Below are positions 19,482-31,919 of a stretch of DNA of 64,000 bases, one piece after another. The position numbers were made by a program, and so were the translations under genes. The notes beneath the pieces are model-generated. The model ran no database searches and was not told the DNA's origin. It was given only the letters and a program-made list of their open reading frames with translations. Positions within the stretch are counted from its first letter, which is position 1. Every line of letters starts with the position of its first letter. The DNA comes from Liquidambar formosana. Its lineage: Eukaryota > Streptophyta > Magnoliopsida > Saxifragales > Altingiaceae. Location: positions 32,700,759 to 32,764,758 of the forward strand of contig CM077824.1 in NCBI GenBank assembly GCA_039720395.1. Reading direction: 5' to 3'.

Positions 19482-19946
19482 TAAAGTTTGTAAATTCCCA
19501 ATTCTAATTAGGGTAAAATAGGTAATGTGCTTGTTTTTGTTGATTTTAAGCTTCTTATTGTTTTCCCTTTTTAGATTGGCATGTATTAAACTATCTATTA
19601 ATGTTATGTGTGATGTTGACATATTGATATGTGTCAATATGTTTCTATTTTGATACAGTGTTTGTTTTTTTTAGTTGCTAATGTAATGCTTTTATTAAAA
19701 ATGTTTTTATTTGGAGTTTGGCATGTCATTTTTTTCATTTTCAATTATTTGTTGTTACTTGATAGGTTAAAACCGAAACCGAACCGAACCAAACCAAAAT
19801 ATAATGGTTTGGTTTGGTTTGGTTTTTTTATATTATGGTTTGGTTTTGGTTTGGGAGGAACAAAACCGAAGTATAATGGTTTGCTTTGAAATCTCCCTTA
19901 AAACCGAACCAAACCAAACCGAACCATTAACACCCCTAGTATATGT
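19236..19946. mobile_element. Non-autonomous hAT-type element with 8-bp target duplication
   Basis: The 8-bp duplication GTATATGT (19236-19243 and 19939-19946) flanks a 695-bp element whose ends are inverted: TAGGGGTGTTAATGGTT and AACCATTAACACCCCTA. An 8-bp duplication and TIRs starting TAGGGGTG fit the hAT superfamily. The interior is built of repeated AAACCAAACC/GGTTTGGTTT words in both directions, with a (TA)n run at 19437-19477, and codes for nothing credible. Confidence 0.9.
19437..19477. repeat. (TA)n microsatellite inside the hAT element
   Basis: About 20 uninterrupted AT/TA repeats. Such runs are hypervariable. Confidence 0.95.
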
Positions 19947-20061
19947 CAGTATGTGTGTGGATTTTGCAGCCAATTCAGTATTTGGAGACCCACGGGCCAC
20001 ATGGACAATTTTCTAATTTTTTTATTTTTATTTTTATGGTAACATAGTTAATCAATCAACT
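19947..20061. other. Short host flank between hAT element and LTR S1
   Basis: About 115 bp of AT-rich sequence without recognised content, presumably further promoter sequence of the lectin-kinase gene. Confidence 0.4.
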
Positions 20062-20768
20062 TTTCACACCCCATTTTTGTCACCTTAGCTAGGGTATATC
20101 ATTTCATGTAGGATCTTGAGTTCTTTTTGAGTCTAGTCTTTTGCATTGAGTTTCTATGGCATTGAATATCATGTGTATGAATTTTGAAGTGATTTGAAGT
20201 TCATTTCGATAGTCAATAAGAACTTTTGCGACTTTAAGGGCATAATCGTCTTTTAAGCCGTATATTTTCCATTTGACTTTGGAACGAATCCCGAGTCACT
20301 CTCTTGAGTTCATATGGTTACATAGAGTCTATATTTAGGTTCAATTTCATAAACTAATGGTTTAAGATCAATTCGGCTCATAATGGTTCGAGTTGGCTAA
20401 AAGACCCTTTCTTGGTTTGCTCAAATTGACTCACAAGACCCACTCAATTTTCTCTCATTTAACTTCAATTGTGCTTTATTTACATCCTAGGAATGTTTAA
20501 AAGGATCTAATTTTGATATGGGAAGCATTTGGTTTAACCTTGTGTGCAAACCAAGCTTTGCGACGATGGTGCACCATGGCTAGCCGCCTTTGTAAAACCT
20601 AACCATGCACCCATGGTTAAGGATTTTTGTCCTAAAATGTCTAAAAATGTGTTCTCCTTCGAAACATGGTCGTTTTGGCTTTTATTTCGTCAAAATCGGA
20701 CTTAATTTGACCATTTTAGGACTTCTAGAGCGAGTAAGAGTCAAAACCCGGAACGGAATGGAGAGACC

Positions 20769-20848
20769 CTCCGGTAACCGTCCGGGGCTGGACGGTCAGC
20801 CGTCTAGGCCTAGATGGCTGACCGACTAGGCCTAGATGGTCACTCGAG
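20769..20848. promoter_or_regulatory. 80-bp palindrome in LTR S1
   Basis: CTCCGGTAACCGTCC ... GATGGTCACTCGAG, with GACGGTCAGCCGTC and TAGGCCTA inside. Its sequence differs from A but pairing is largely kept, and the length is again 80 bp. The TATA box (TATATAAAG at 21036) follows after 188 bp. Confidence 0.8.
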
Positions 20849-21035
20849 GAGTCTGTCTTTAAGTAGAATTATGACTCCCTCTTCCCTCCTGTGATGGTTT
20901 CCTCCGCCCTTGCAAATTATTTCCACTTAGGATTGTGTAAGTTTGAGTTGTTTGAGTAGCAAGAGAGTCTCTAATAGCCCTAAGATCATTATTTAATGAA
21001 TTAATTTTAGCCATTGGTTTAAGGGGTCAGTTCTC

Positions 21036-21044
21036 TATATAAAG
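21036..21044 (+). promoter_or_regulatory. LTR S1 TATA box
   Basis: TATATAAAG, at the same relative position as in A and C. Confidence 0.65.
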
Positions 21045-23677
21045 GACATGATATTCAACACATAAGGGGAGGACAATTGCACTTTGTACTTAGAGAGAGA
21101 GGGAGCTACGAGTTTGGGAGTTAGAAGGACATCAAGAAGAGGCTCTTCAACCCTAAGCAAGCAAGAGAACAAAGATTTTGAAGGCAAGGAAGGTTCTACA
21201 AGAGGTAAACACTCTTTTTGACTGCTGAATATGGGTTTTCTTCTTCTTCTTCTCCCTCTTCTTCAATGATAGTTCTAGTGCATGATGTAATTCCACATGT
21301 TAGGATAATTCAATGTCTTTATGATGTGTTATGAATGATTTTGAGATGATTTATGGCTTTATATGCTTGATAATCCCTGGTTTACTAAGGATTTGAAAGT
21401 ATTATCTTTTCTATCTTCTTAAATCATGCATAATTCATATGTCTAGGTTGCTGTGATTATTATCATGAGTTGATGCTTCTGTTAGTTAATATATATAATA
21501 TGAATGATATTCATGATTATTTGAGCATGTGTTAGAGTCGTCTCATAGGTTTTAATGCATGGTTGTGAAATTAGGGTTTCGATAACCCTAAATTCGTACA
21601 AGTTTTATACAGCATTTTTAGTTTAATTATGTGAGTAGTTTCTCATCATAGTCATTCTATATATGCTGCATATGGTTGAATCATGCTAGGTTTGCATTCA
21701 TATAGAGGATTTTATAGGGTTTTTGGAGATATTATCCTTTTCTAAGGATAATTATCCTTTTTGTTAAATAAGGTTTTGCATGAGAGCTTTCTGTGATGCG
21801 TTTAAGCATGAAATCATTCCTATTGTGTTATAATATATATATTTTACGTAGGATATGATAATTACACCTCCCCATAGTGAAATTGTCTTAGGATAATTTT
21901 GCTTAAGAAAGCTCGCCGTAGGAAGGCCTATTTTCATATTTTACATAAAATATCATCTTTTTGGCTAGAATAGATTTTGCTATCATGTTCATTGATATTA
22001 TTGGAGTCTCTCATGATTGTTAGTATGTTTTCTATAGGTTTTTATGCATGTTAGTTAGGTCATTGCATGTAGGATTGAGTTAAGGTTTGTGGTTATTCAT
22101 TATTCTTGTTGTTTGCATGATAAATGGATGATTTTAGGCCTTGGTCATGATTCTGTCCAGATTAGTATATTGTTCTTCTTGCATGGTTTTGCGCACTTGT
22201 TAAGGTGCAAATAGGTACAATAATTATCCTATTGCAAATAGGGCTGCTATTGCTTAAAATTGCTAATGCTTGGAGCTCTTGCACTCAGGTAAGTAGGTGT
22301 GAAGGTGCCCCAATTCACCTTTCCTTTCGTATCCTTTCTCTTCTCCCTCCTAGGGTTACTTCTTAATATGAACACATGGTAATTATCAAGGGTTTCCTTC
22401 ATTAATAAAATTCTGATTTTCTATCAAAGTTTCCATCTTGTGGAAGTTTTCAATTTTGGACTATTCAATACATTTTCAAACAAGGAAACCTAGGGTTCTT
22501 ACCATAGGTTTGTATTAGGTTGTATCCCTATTCTTTTCGAACTACGTGGACTTTGATCCATGTATTTCGCTACATAGTACGTAGGCGCTCGTTTTGAGGC
22601 TCAAGTCCGTTCTAGGATCTAAGTATCCTAAGTTCTTTTCTTCTTTTCTTTTTTCTGTTTTATTTTATTTTCTTTGTTTGATTATGCATGGATGAAATGG
22701 ATGGATGGGATATATGTTATGCATGCTACCTTGTGATGATATATGCTAATATTTGAGTGAAATCTTAAATTAGCCCAATTAAATTAAGAGACCAACTTAG
22801 GCGATGCGGGTGCCTATGGGTTTTGCCTAGAACCTTCCCACATCGTAACTTATCCCTCGAATCCAATTTTCTGGTTTCAAAGACTTCGCTTTTCCTTTAA
22901 TGGAGTCATGTGGTTTTGAAAATAAAACACTTTTACGGTTTTCCTCTTTTCCTTAAAAAATGAGGTGGCGACTCCTGTGCGTTTGTTGTCTTTTAAACTC
23001 GTATCTTTTGCCAAACCCTTGTGGGCCGTGCTTTTTGTGGGTTCTGTAGACACCCCATTTTCATCCCCATGAGTTCATGATATCATTTGGTTAGGTTTAG
23101 AAGCATTTAGGAGTCCCTAAGCCTTAAAGGACAATTTTGCCCTTTTAAGCCTTAGGAGGATAGGTCACCATTGCATGCATATTTTTATCTCTTTGTTGAG
23201 TCCCATCACTTGCATTTAGTTTCTAGGATAATTTTGGATATGTGTGTCAAATTTGGTTCAATTCCAGATAGGTTTGGATAGCTAATTAGAACTTTTGCGA
23301 CTTGAAGGGCAATTTCGTCTTTTACTTCGTATATTTTCCAATTGACTTCCAAATTTGCTTCGGAGCGTTCCATTGACCTTAGAATGATGAAATGAGTCTA
23401 ATTGAAGTGCCAATTTAATTTATTGATAGGTTTGGGATTGGTTCACCACATTACCCTATGCTTAATTGACCTTTTTTCGGGTAATCGCCTCATGAAAACC
23501 CAGCCACTTGACCGTGGTCAGGGATTCTTGGTTCAAGAATATTCTAGGCTTATTTTACATTGAATCCTTGAAATTTTGGCTTTTGAATCTCTCAAATCGG
23601 AGTTAAAACGAAGAATTTGTGTCCATTTGAAGTTCGGAGTCCAAACCGAGCTAGAATTCCAAAATTTTTGGATTCTT

Positions 23678-23736
23678 CTCGAGTGACTGGTTGGGCCCAA
23701 CTGGTTGGACTGGTTCACCCCAACCAGTCACCCGAG
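23678..23736. promoter_or_regulatory. 59-bp palindrome in LTR of element B
   Basis: CTCGAGTGACTGGTTGGG ... CCCCAACCAGTCACCCGAG. The inner sequence is quite different from A (CTGGTTGGG instead of CACCCAGG) while the outer arms still pair. It lies 198 bp before the TATA box. Confidence 0.8.
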
Positions 23737-23933
23737 AGTCCCATCCTGAATTTTCTCCTTTTGAAGTTTTGACGGAATGGGACTCTACTACTCCGATTTT
23801 CTACCTTCTAAAGGACTTCTAAGCCTATTGGGAGGTGGTTTTGAGTTGTTTAACATTCATGGGATTTAATTACAGTCCTAGATTGATTTTATGGTGAATT
23901 AATTTCAACCATTGGTTCATATGGTTGGTTGGT

Positions 23934-23941
23934 TATAAATA
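23934..23941 (+). promoter_or_regulatory. Element B LTR TATA box
   Basis: TATAAATA, 198 bp after the palindrome. Confidence 0.65.
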
Positions 23942-24716
23942 GAGGCTCATTCATCAGCATAAAGGACTTTTGGCTTATTTGATACTTCATATTCATAAGA
24001 GAGAGAGGGACCACAAGTTTGAACACACCCATATCACTTGGAGGAGGCTTTCTACTGCAATTTCAAAGGAGAACTAGAAGGGAACCAAGCCAAAGAGAAG
24101 GAAGAACGCAGCGAAGACCCTTGCTTTGTTGTAAGTCTCCTTTGCATCCTTTTACGATTCCTTCTTCTTCTACTCCATTCTCTGCATAACTATGGACTAA
24201 TATTGATTTAGGAATCATATATATTCTATATTTTAGAGTGTATATGATTCAAATATAATGAGAATGCATGTTAGTGGAATAGGATTGCGAATTGTTTGCT
24301 GTTAGGATAGTTTCTCCCTTAAGGATAGAGGTACGTTTTGCATGAACAATTAGTTGATGTGTTTAGGCCGTTTTCTCTTCATGGTTCAATTATATGCATG
24401 ATTTTAAGCATCTTTTGTATAGGACACTTGCTATGTAAGCCTCGTCTTCATAGGTGTATGGATGATTATCCTTTTCGAGGATAATTATCGTCCTTAGAGG
24501 GTGAGGTTGTGCATAGGTGCTTTCTAGAGTGTGTTTAAGTGCGCTGTGAGTTTCTTTACATTCTTAGGTATATATTTTACGTAGGATATGTGAAGAAACC
24601 ATTCATACGGAGTGATTTCTACGTAAAATTATCTTCGGATAGTTTTACTTAAGAAAGCTCGCCGTAAGGATGATTATTTCACATTCTTACATAAAGTACT
24701 TACCTAAGGCATCATG

Positions 24717-26368
24717 TGTTAGGATTATGCCCTAGAGCTAATCATGGGGATGATTGTTTAGGGATTAGGAACAATCATTTGATTTCATTTATGTATGTCA
24801 CATTTATTATTGATTTAATAAAAGGGCTTATTCTATTATGTTTATATGCATCATTTATATTTACATAATATGTCCATGGAGTTAGAGTTGAGAATATGGA
24901 ATTACAAAGAGTTGTAATTTTGAGACTATAGATATATCTCTGTACTAAACTCCTAAAGCATTCCTAGTTGAAGGTTCACTATGATGGACAGTAATGAACC
25001 ATAGGACTAGCACTTGTTAGGTTGACTCTATAGGAGGATAGCTAGTCTCAAGCTATTTGTGTGGAGACACTACAACCAACAAGTGGGTGCCTATTACGAG
25101 AATAGGTACATTGAATGTGACCAAAGATATGAGATAAACTGAATGGAGTTTTATCCTGCCTGTCAATCAGTTTCTCATTGTTATAGTGGTACAAGTAATC
25201 CTTAGACCTGAGACACCATAGTTGCCTTATGCATGTAGCTTTAGAAGTTTGATAACACTAAGTGCAGATCCTATTCATGGGTCTGCAAAGGTGTTTATTG
25301 GCCCTACTGCTATGTGTATGAAGGCATGTGAGTGATCAACAAGGGATCCATCACTCTCAGGAAAAAGAGAGAGAATGTCTCATATAGCATTCATAATATA
25401 ACTCATTAAATCCATGGCCATGGTAGGATGAATATGAAAAGAGTTTCATGAGTTCATCAATGAGTTGATATCTATGAATGAGTATAAAGTAATTGAACTA
25501 GGGACTTGACAGACTTCCATGTCCTATTAGTTCAATTGGAGACATTGTGTTGAAGGAAGGATGCAATTGTAACCTATAAACTATAACAGAAGGGTTCTTT
25601 GTAAATAACTATTCACCTCATTAAGGACCACACCATGAGCCATATGCTAGGTGTTACTCATGGTTAGTAGAAGCCCTAATTGATATAAGTGAGTTATAAT
25701 CAATTAGGGAATTGGAAGGAGTTCCAATTAGACCCTAAATGGAAAGAGTTCCATTGTGCACACCTCGTGCTATTCCTACTACTTGATGATGTGAACCCAA
25801 TGGGTCACACACTGATCATGCAAGATGAGCTTTTAAGTCTATGAGAGAAAGGGTATGAGTGCATAAAGAATAGTTCTTTGAGGCCATGTTTGTATTTGAT
25901 ATAAATAATAGGGGTTATTGTGCAATTTAGGGAAATTGCACAAAACCCTAAAAGGGTTTCCCCCCTAGGGCCGGCCCCTTTAGTGTGGACTATTTAAGTC
26001 ACACTATGATGTGTGACATCATCACTTTGGAGGCCCCCCAAGGGCTGGCCAGAATTTTTAGCCTCCTTCTCTCTCTCTCCTCTCTTCTCCTACACTAGCA
26101 ACAACAAGGAAAAGGAGGAAAGGACTTGAAGCTCTAGCTAGGTGTGGATACCATTGGAGGCAGCACACTTGGGCTGCTCATTCACCGCTGTCCGGAATCA
26201 AAGCTTGGAGCAAAACGGAGAAGACAAAAATCCTGTAAGTGTTCTAACCCTCTTCGTAGTTAGGGTTTGATTTTGTGTTATGCATAGTTAGATTCATGGG
26301 ATTGGGAATCGTAGGAAAAATTTTTATATTCCGCACTTGTATTTTTCCCTCTTGTTCGATTCCCAACA
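24717..26368 (+). repeat. Element E 5' LTR (1652 bp)
   Basis: TGTTAGGATTATGCC to TTCCCAACA. A TATA-like TATTTAAG lies at 25991-25998 within GTGTGGACTATTTAAGTCAC, an imperfect palindrome. It is nearly identical to 32740-34391. Confidence 0.95.
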
Positions 26369-26369
26369 G

Positions 26370-26387
26370 TGGTATCAGAGCCATGAT
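26370..26387 (+). other. Element E primer-binding site (initiator tRNA-Met)
   Basis: TGGTATCAGAGCCATGAT, one base after the LTR; the classical plant copia primer site. Confidence 0.9.
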
Positions 26388-29300
26388 TATGCATAATACA
26401 AAATACATATGGGCTGGTAATTATGGTGTAGTTGAATGATTCAAAAATCTGGAAAATGTTTCTGCATAATTGATTTTCCTCCATGGCTGAACCTAGGGTT
26501 TGGAACCCTAGGTCAATTCTCTTCTACTCCTCTTCTAATTGATGGTTAAGTGTATCCATGGATGCAATAGGTTGCATAGGGTTTGAGTTTGGAGAAGAAG
26601 AATAAGGAAACTAGGGTTTTATAAAACTGTTATGAACAGTTTTCATGGTTGCCATGAAAAACCATCATCTTGTTTTGCCTGCCGAATTCAGAGTTCTTCT
26701 CCAAAATTTTCGAGCCATATATGGTTAGAAAGATCTTTGAATAAGCTTTCCAACCCAACAAACGGTGCGTCAATCCGAGTTCTGTAGTGAAAGTTATGAA
26801 TTTTTTACTACAGGCTGTCTGGAAAGACAGTTTTGCTCGGGAATGATGCAATAGCCACAACTTTGAGTTATTGATGGAGATCAAAGGCATGGCAATGGTT
26901 GCCACCACTTGGGTTATGTTCTAGACATGGTAGGGAAAGGTTCCCAAGCATTTAGATGCATCATAATTGGATTAAGATGCTAGAACAGAAGGAAGAAGGA
27001 GAAGAACACCATGGAGGCTGAATCTGGGTTTTAGAACCCTAAGGTTCTTGCAATTAATTCTAATTAAAGCTGCTGTATTTATGATGGAAGATCATTGTAG
27101 GATCATTATATATCATGTGTATATGATTTTCTTTAAGTTTCAAAAAGGTTTTGATGGAAAAAGATTCAAAAATTTTGAAAATTTTTCATGAACAGCATAG
27201 CAGATTTTCTCTGCAGAAAAGTCATCAATGGAGTTTTGATTAGAACTTGAGTTAGGGAACTCCAAATTGCATGAAACCAATTGCATTAGTTTCCTAAGAC
27301 ATGTAGGATACTGGGAAAATTCGTTTGGTAGCCTAATTCAATCATCTTGCTGGGTTTTAAATCAATTTCTGACCATGGACAGTATGCTGTCAAATTCTGG
27401 GCAGCCTACTGTTGTTTTAATTTTTTAGAACAATTGGTGATGATTTGATCATCCAAACCCCTTCTATTAGCTTAGTATTTCATGTAGGGACATGATACAA
27501 AAGCTGGTTTCAATGGAGGAGTCGAATTGATAAGGTTTTAGAAGCTATTGTGACCTTCAAGGTCTGCAACAATGGCTCCAGCAATGGGTTTTGGAAACCC
27601 TGATTGTTCTTGATGATGGCAGCCACTTCCACCAATTCTCACGTGTCCAGAAGCTTGTCCCACACCCCTAGGATGTTCTCCCATGACTGGCCATGGCCTC
27701 CCACAGTCGTTGGTGGCCATGGCAGCCTAGCCAAGCTCAGGCAGCCCCCTGGTAGTGACGGCTGCATAGAGTTAAGGATGAAACCCTAATTTTGAGTTAA
27801 TGATGAAACCCTAATTTCATTATGGCATTAATTAAAACCCTAATTGGAATATTAATTACCTTAATTAAGAGTTAATGATTGGTCATTAAATGACCAATCA
27901 TGGTTATTGATTGTTAGGGCATAATTAATACCATTAATGATGTCTAGGGTTAGGGTTTTGGAAACCCTAATTAGTGTAATTAATTAAGGGTAATTAATAC
28001 CCTATTTGGCATTAATTAAACCCTAATCCCTTTTATTAAATACCATATGAACCTAGGGTTTTAATGATTGGACATTAAATGACCAATCATAAGGCATTTA
28101 ATGATTAGGGCTTGCATTTAGGGTTTAAGGTTATGCATTTAGGGTTTAGGGTTTTAGGAAACCCTAATACACTAATTCATCATTTTAATGATTTTATTTA
28201 ATTCCTATATTAATTATTTAATTAATATTGATTAATTTTATAATGTTTTAAATGGTTTAAAACACAATTAGGGATTAAATTAAAATCTGGAAATTCTTAA
28301 TTAAATGAAATTGTTTTGTTTAATTAAGGAAACCCTAATATTGGATATTAGAGTTATTTTAGGAAACTTTACATGTTTTAAATTAATTTGATTAATTGAA
28401 ACTGTAATGTCTTAAATGTTAAGACTTTATTTAATTCTGGATATTTTTGTTAAAACCTAATAAGATTAGGATGCATTAATGAGATTAATGTAAATCATTC
28501 AAGAGAATTACCATAATGCCCATATGTTTTAATGCTTACAGTTTTTCCTTACATTATGCAATGAGATTGTATGTATGTGTTTGGATGATGATTATGGACT
28601 ATACCCCTTAAACCAATTGTGATTGGCCGTCTTATGAATGGGTTGTAATAATTTTTCAAGAGTTGTAATTTTATTATGGTGATGTAATTTATTATTTGGG
28701 GCTTGCATGCCACCTTCCCTCTCTCTCTATCATTCTCTTATGTACCCCACATTCCCCTTATGTATCCCTTTCTATATATTATGTAAATGTTATGTAATCG
28801 AGAGCGCACTAAGGAGCATGGTGGACCCAAAGGAGTATGATGGAGCCCAACAAGCCAATGGTGGAGACCAACAAGCCAATGGTGGAGACCATCAAGCCAA
28901 GGGAGCAGATTGAAGGACTTGAAAGCTTAGAGAAGTTTTTCAAGAAAGCATGCATGTTACGAATGGTTTATTTTACGATCACCTACACCCACCTTAGACC
29001 TTGGATTCAATCTATTGGCTTGGATTGAATCCTCTCAAAGTCCATAATCATCATAGTGGGAGCTTTAATTTATGAGATAATTGTTTTAGCTCCAATACCA
29101 TAGTTTGGTATATGTTACCTATTCACTTAGGGACTAATATCAAAATATGGTACTTTATATATGTTGATATATAATAGCATGCGATGTATGATTTATAATA
29201 GCATGAGATGTATGATTATAAATAGCATAATTTATATGTTTAAATTTTGATACATAGGATGCATGTTAATTTGATGAGACCCTTTAAAACCCCTCTTATT

Positions 29301-31899
29301 TTAATATTAAGTTGAAAATGAAGAAATCATAGGGAATGAATTCTTCATTGCCTTCCATCATTATAGGATCATCTAACGTCCCTTAATGTGGGTACCTGGC
29401 TGCAGACATGTAGGAGCTACCCATGTTAAAGACATTACTTGAAACTATCACATATGAGATATCATGGGGTGCCTAAACTGGTATATACCAAGAAACTAAC
29501 ATGTGAGGTATATATTTGGCGAAACATACCTGTGTGAATGATGGGTTTAACTTAACTAGGGAAGTATTCCAAGAAACTAACATGTGAGGTGTATGATCCC
29601 TAGAGGCAAAACGATTGGAACTTGCTTATGAAGCAATAGACAAAGAGTTGTCTTCTTATTGTGGGTTAGAAGCCAAGAAACTAACATGTGAGGCTTCTAG
29701 GTCACAGTGGGACCCCAATCCCCATTAGGAATGAGATTCCCAAATTCCATTAGAGGGTGTATGGAATTTGATAAAATAGTGGGAGGTACCATATGATTAA
29801 AGACCCAATCATTATGGATAAAAATGAAATCTAATTCTCTGTTTATGTAGATTACCTAATTACTCACCTCAAAACCCCTATTTCCTAATATATAGGATAT
29901 TGATAGTTTGACTAAACCCAATTTCTTTGATTGACTTAGGAAATTGAGAATTGTTCTCAATTTCAAAAGATTGTTCATATGCTATTAGGCCTTTTCTTAA
30001 AGGCCCTCCATAAAACATCCTAAGAAGAAAAGACACTATGCACAATTGGCATCTTTTTGCCATGCTATACGATAGTATTGATGACTAATGAACTTCAGAA
30101 GCAAAATTAGTCAATGCAAGTGCCTTTGATGTCCTACATCACATACAAAGGTTGTATTGTGAGTAAAATAATACTATAAAGTATAGTACTTATAAAGGAC
30201 TTCTTCTAGACTAGGATGTAATAAAAGTTGTTTATTAATAATCATTCTTTTGAAAATGATTAATCACATAGAATAGCTTGAGAAACTAGATGTGATTTAA
30301 AATGGAAGCATAAAGGAAATCAAGTCTCGAAAAGTCAAAGACAAAGAAATATGATTATTTTGTAGTAAACATAAGGTATTGTAAAGGGAACTTGATAAAG
30401 TATCAGTCTTCCTAGAAGAACCAAACTTTTGAAGTTTTGGTTCATGCTCTAAACTAAATTGTTGGTTAGTTCTGCTTCTTGGTTTTTGGATTCTAGTGTA
30501 ATCTAAATCGAAGCGGAAAGTTAAGTAGATAATAAGTTACCTTTAAAAATTTTAATAGAGCAAGAGTTGCTAGATTAATTTTGGGAACTTATTTCTTAAC
30601 TAGGTCATTTAAGACATTCTAGAAATTTGATTTCTGAATTTAAATGACTAATTAGAGCGAATGCAACGTATTCCGAGAATACAAGAGATGCAGAGACTCT
30701 CATTTAAATGTAACGATTATGACTTGGTTATGAGATGACCAAACCCATCTTTTACTTGGTGAAGTGAATGAGTTACATTTATAATTTGACTAATACATTG
30801 TGATGTATATAGTCATGTAGAGCATGCATTCAATCACAGTAGACTCATCTTAGAATACCATAGCTCAATGGTGAATCTAAGAGGACGAATTGAACCCTAT
30901 TAAGATATGGTTTGATCCATGATGAGTTTTACTAATGTATCCATCTAGGATATACCTTAAAATTGCTACATATTGATAATTTAGGGTTCACTCCAGTTTT
31001 GTCCCAATTATATCAGATATGATATGGAAAGAAACCCAACTTAAAGATGTTAAGGCTTGGGATTGTGCTATGTATGTCTAGAGACATAATGTAGACAATC
31101 TGGAAATAAGGTCAAGTAAGTGTTGAATTGTGGTATATCCCAAAGAGTGGTTGGGATAGTATTTCTATTACCCTGATGAACAAAAGTTGTCCATTAGGAT
31201 GTTTGCTGGATTTTCTTGAGAAAGAGTTCATTCAAGAAAGATGCAAAAGTAGATAGAATTTACAGAATTGTTTGTAAAGCCACAAACCAACAAAGATCCA
31301 ACCCTTGCCCCTGTTGAGGCAAAACCTTTAATTACACCACATTCTTTTCATAGATCAAATTGGATATTTCTTTAACATAATAGAGATATTGTATCTCCAT
31401 TAGAATGTGAAAGAATTGTTCTTTGGTGATAAAGATCACCAAGATAATCCTATTGATTATGATTAGGCGATGTTTGACATCAACTTGAGAAATGACTAAG
31501 AGTCATTAAATCCAATATGGACGGGTAGAGACCTAAAAGGCTTGGCTATTTAAGAATGTTTTCAACATAGGCAAAAAGTTGTCCATAAAGAAACTTGTTT
31601 GATAATAGTTATGCTGAAATCCATTTGGATCTTGTTATCTATAAACACACATTTTGAATATGAGATATGTCAAATGGTGAAAAACCATAAAAGTGTGTAA
31701 GTTATAGAAGTCTATTAATAGACTACAAGGTTCTCATAATTAGAACATCTATAAAGTTGAAGTAATCAAATTGTTTGATTTCTCTCATTGTATAGATGGA
31801 CCATGAGTGTATAAAAGGTTAGTGGGAGTGCGATCGTTTTTCTTTATCCTATCAATAAGATGACATCCTAATCATTATGAATGATATATAAATGTTATC
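26388..31899. other. Element E interior, non-coding
   Basis: Nothing that codes. Seen: a GC-richer patch (about 27540-27770) unlike its surroundings; AT-rich sequence full of AACCCTAAT words and a few TTTAGGG-like units (27780-28160); a short in-frame repeat of AAGCCAATGGTGGAGACCA (28850-28905); and CCAAGAAACTAACATGTGAG three times (29488, 29569, 29673). Translation gives only short fragments, so gag and the first part of pol are eroded beyond recognition or replaced. Confidence 0.6.
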
Positions 31900-31919
31900 T
31901 AATGTGAAGTTTTAGTTTT

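Larger units (their letters stand above)
20062..23044 (+). repeat. S1: lone Tat-type LTR of a divergent family
   Basis: Starts TTTCACACCCCATTTTTGTC (an eroded TGTCACACC start) and ends TGTGGGTTC, where element B begins. It has the whole Tat LTR order: palindrome (20769-20848), TATA box (21036), hairpin-rich R/U5 (GAACTACGTGG at about 22537) and GGTGGCGACTCC (about 22963). It is clearly diverged from A. It is either a solo LTR or a 5' LTR whose element continues beyond B; the window cannot tell. Confidence 0.85.
23045..24716 (+). repeat. Element B 5' LTR, first part
   Basis: Starts TGTAGACACCCC right at the end of S1. It holds the 59-bp palindrome (23678-23736) and a TATA box (23934). It ends with TCATG (24712-24716), the duplicated target of E, and resumes at 34397. 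Joined length is about 3.3 kb. Confidence 0.88.

Noticed and set aside
19240..19889. Plus-strand frames over the hAT element
   Set aside because: Low-complexity translation of GGTTTGGTTT words and a TA run; not protein-like.
23045..23060. S1 and B read as one long LTR
   Set aside because: Each part has its own start, palindrome, TATA box, R/U5 hairpins and GGTGGCGACTCC end, so they are two LTRs back to back.
28100..28160. TTTAGGG-like repeats as interstitial telomere
   Set aside because: Only a few imperfect units in an AT-rich interior full of AACCCTAAT words; no real array.
28707..29028. Frames of 63-68 codons in E with repeated QANGGD
   Set aside because: The two frames overlap over a short tandem repeat in a non-coding interior; no start context or homology evident.
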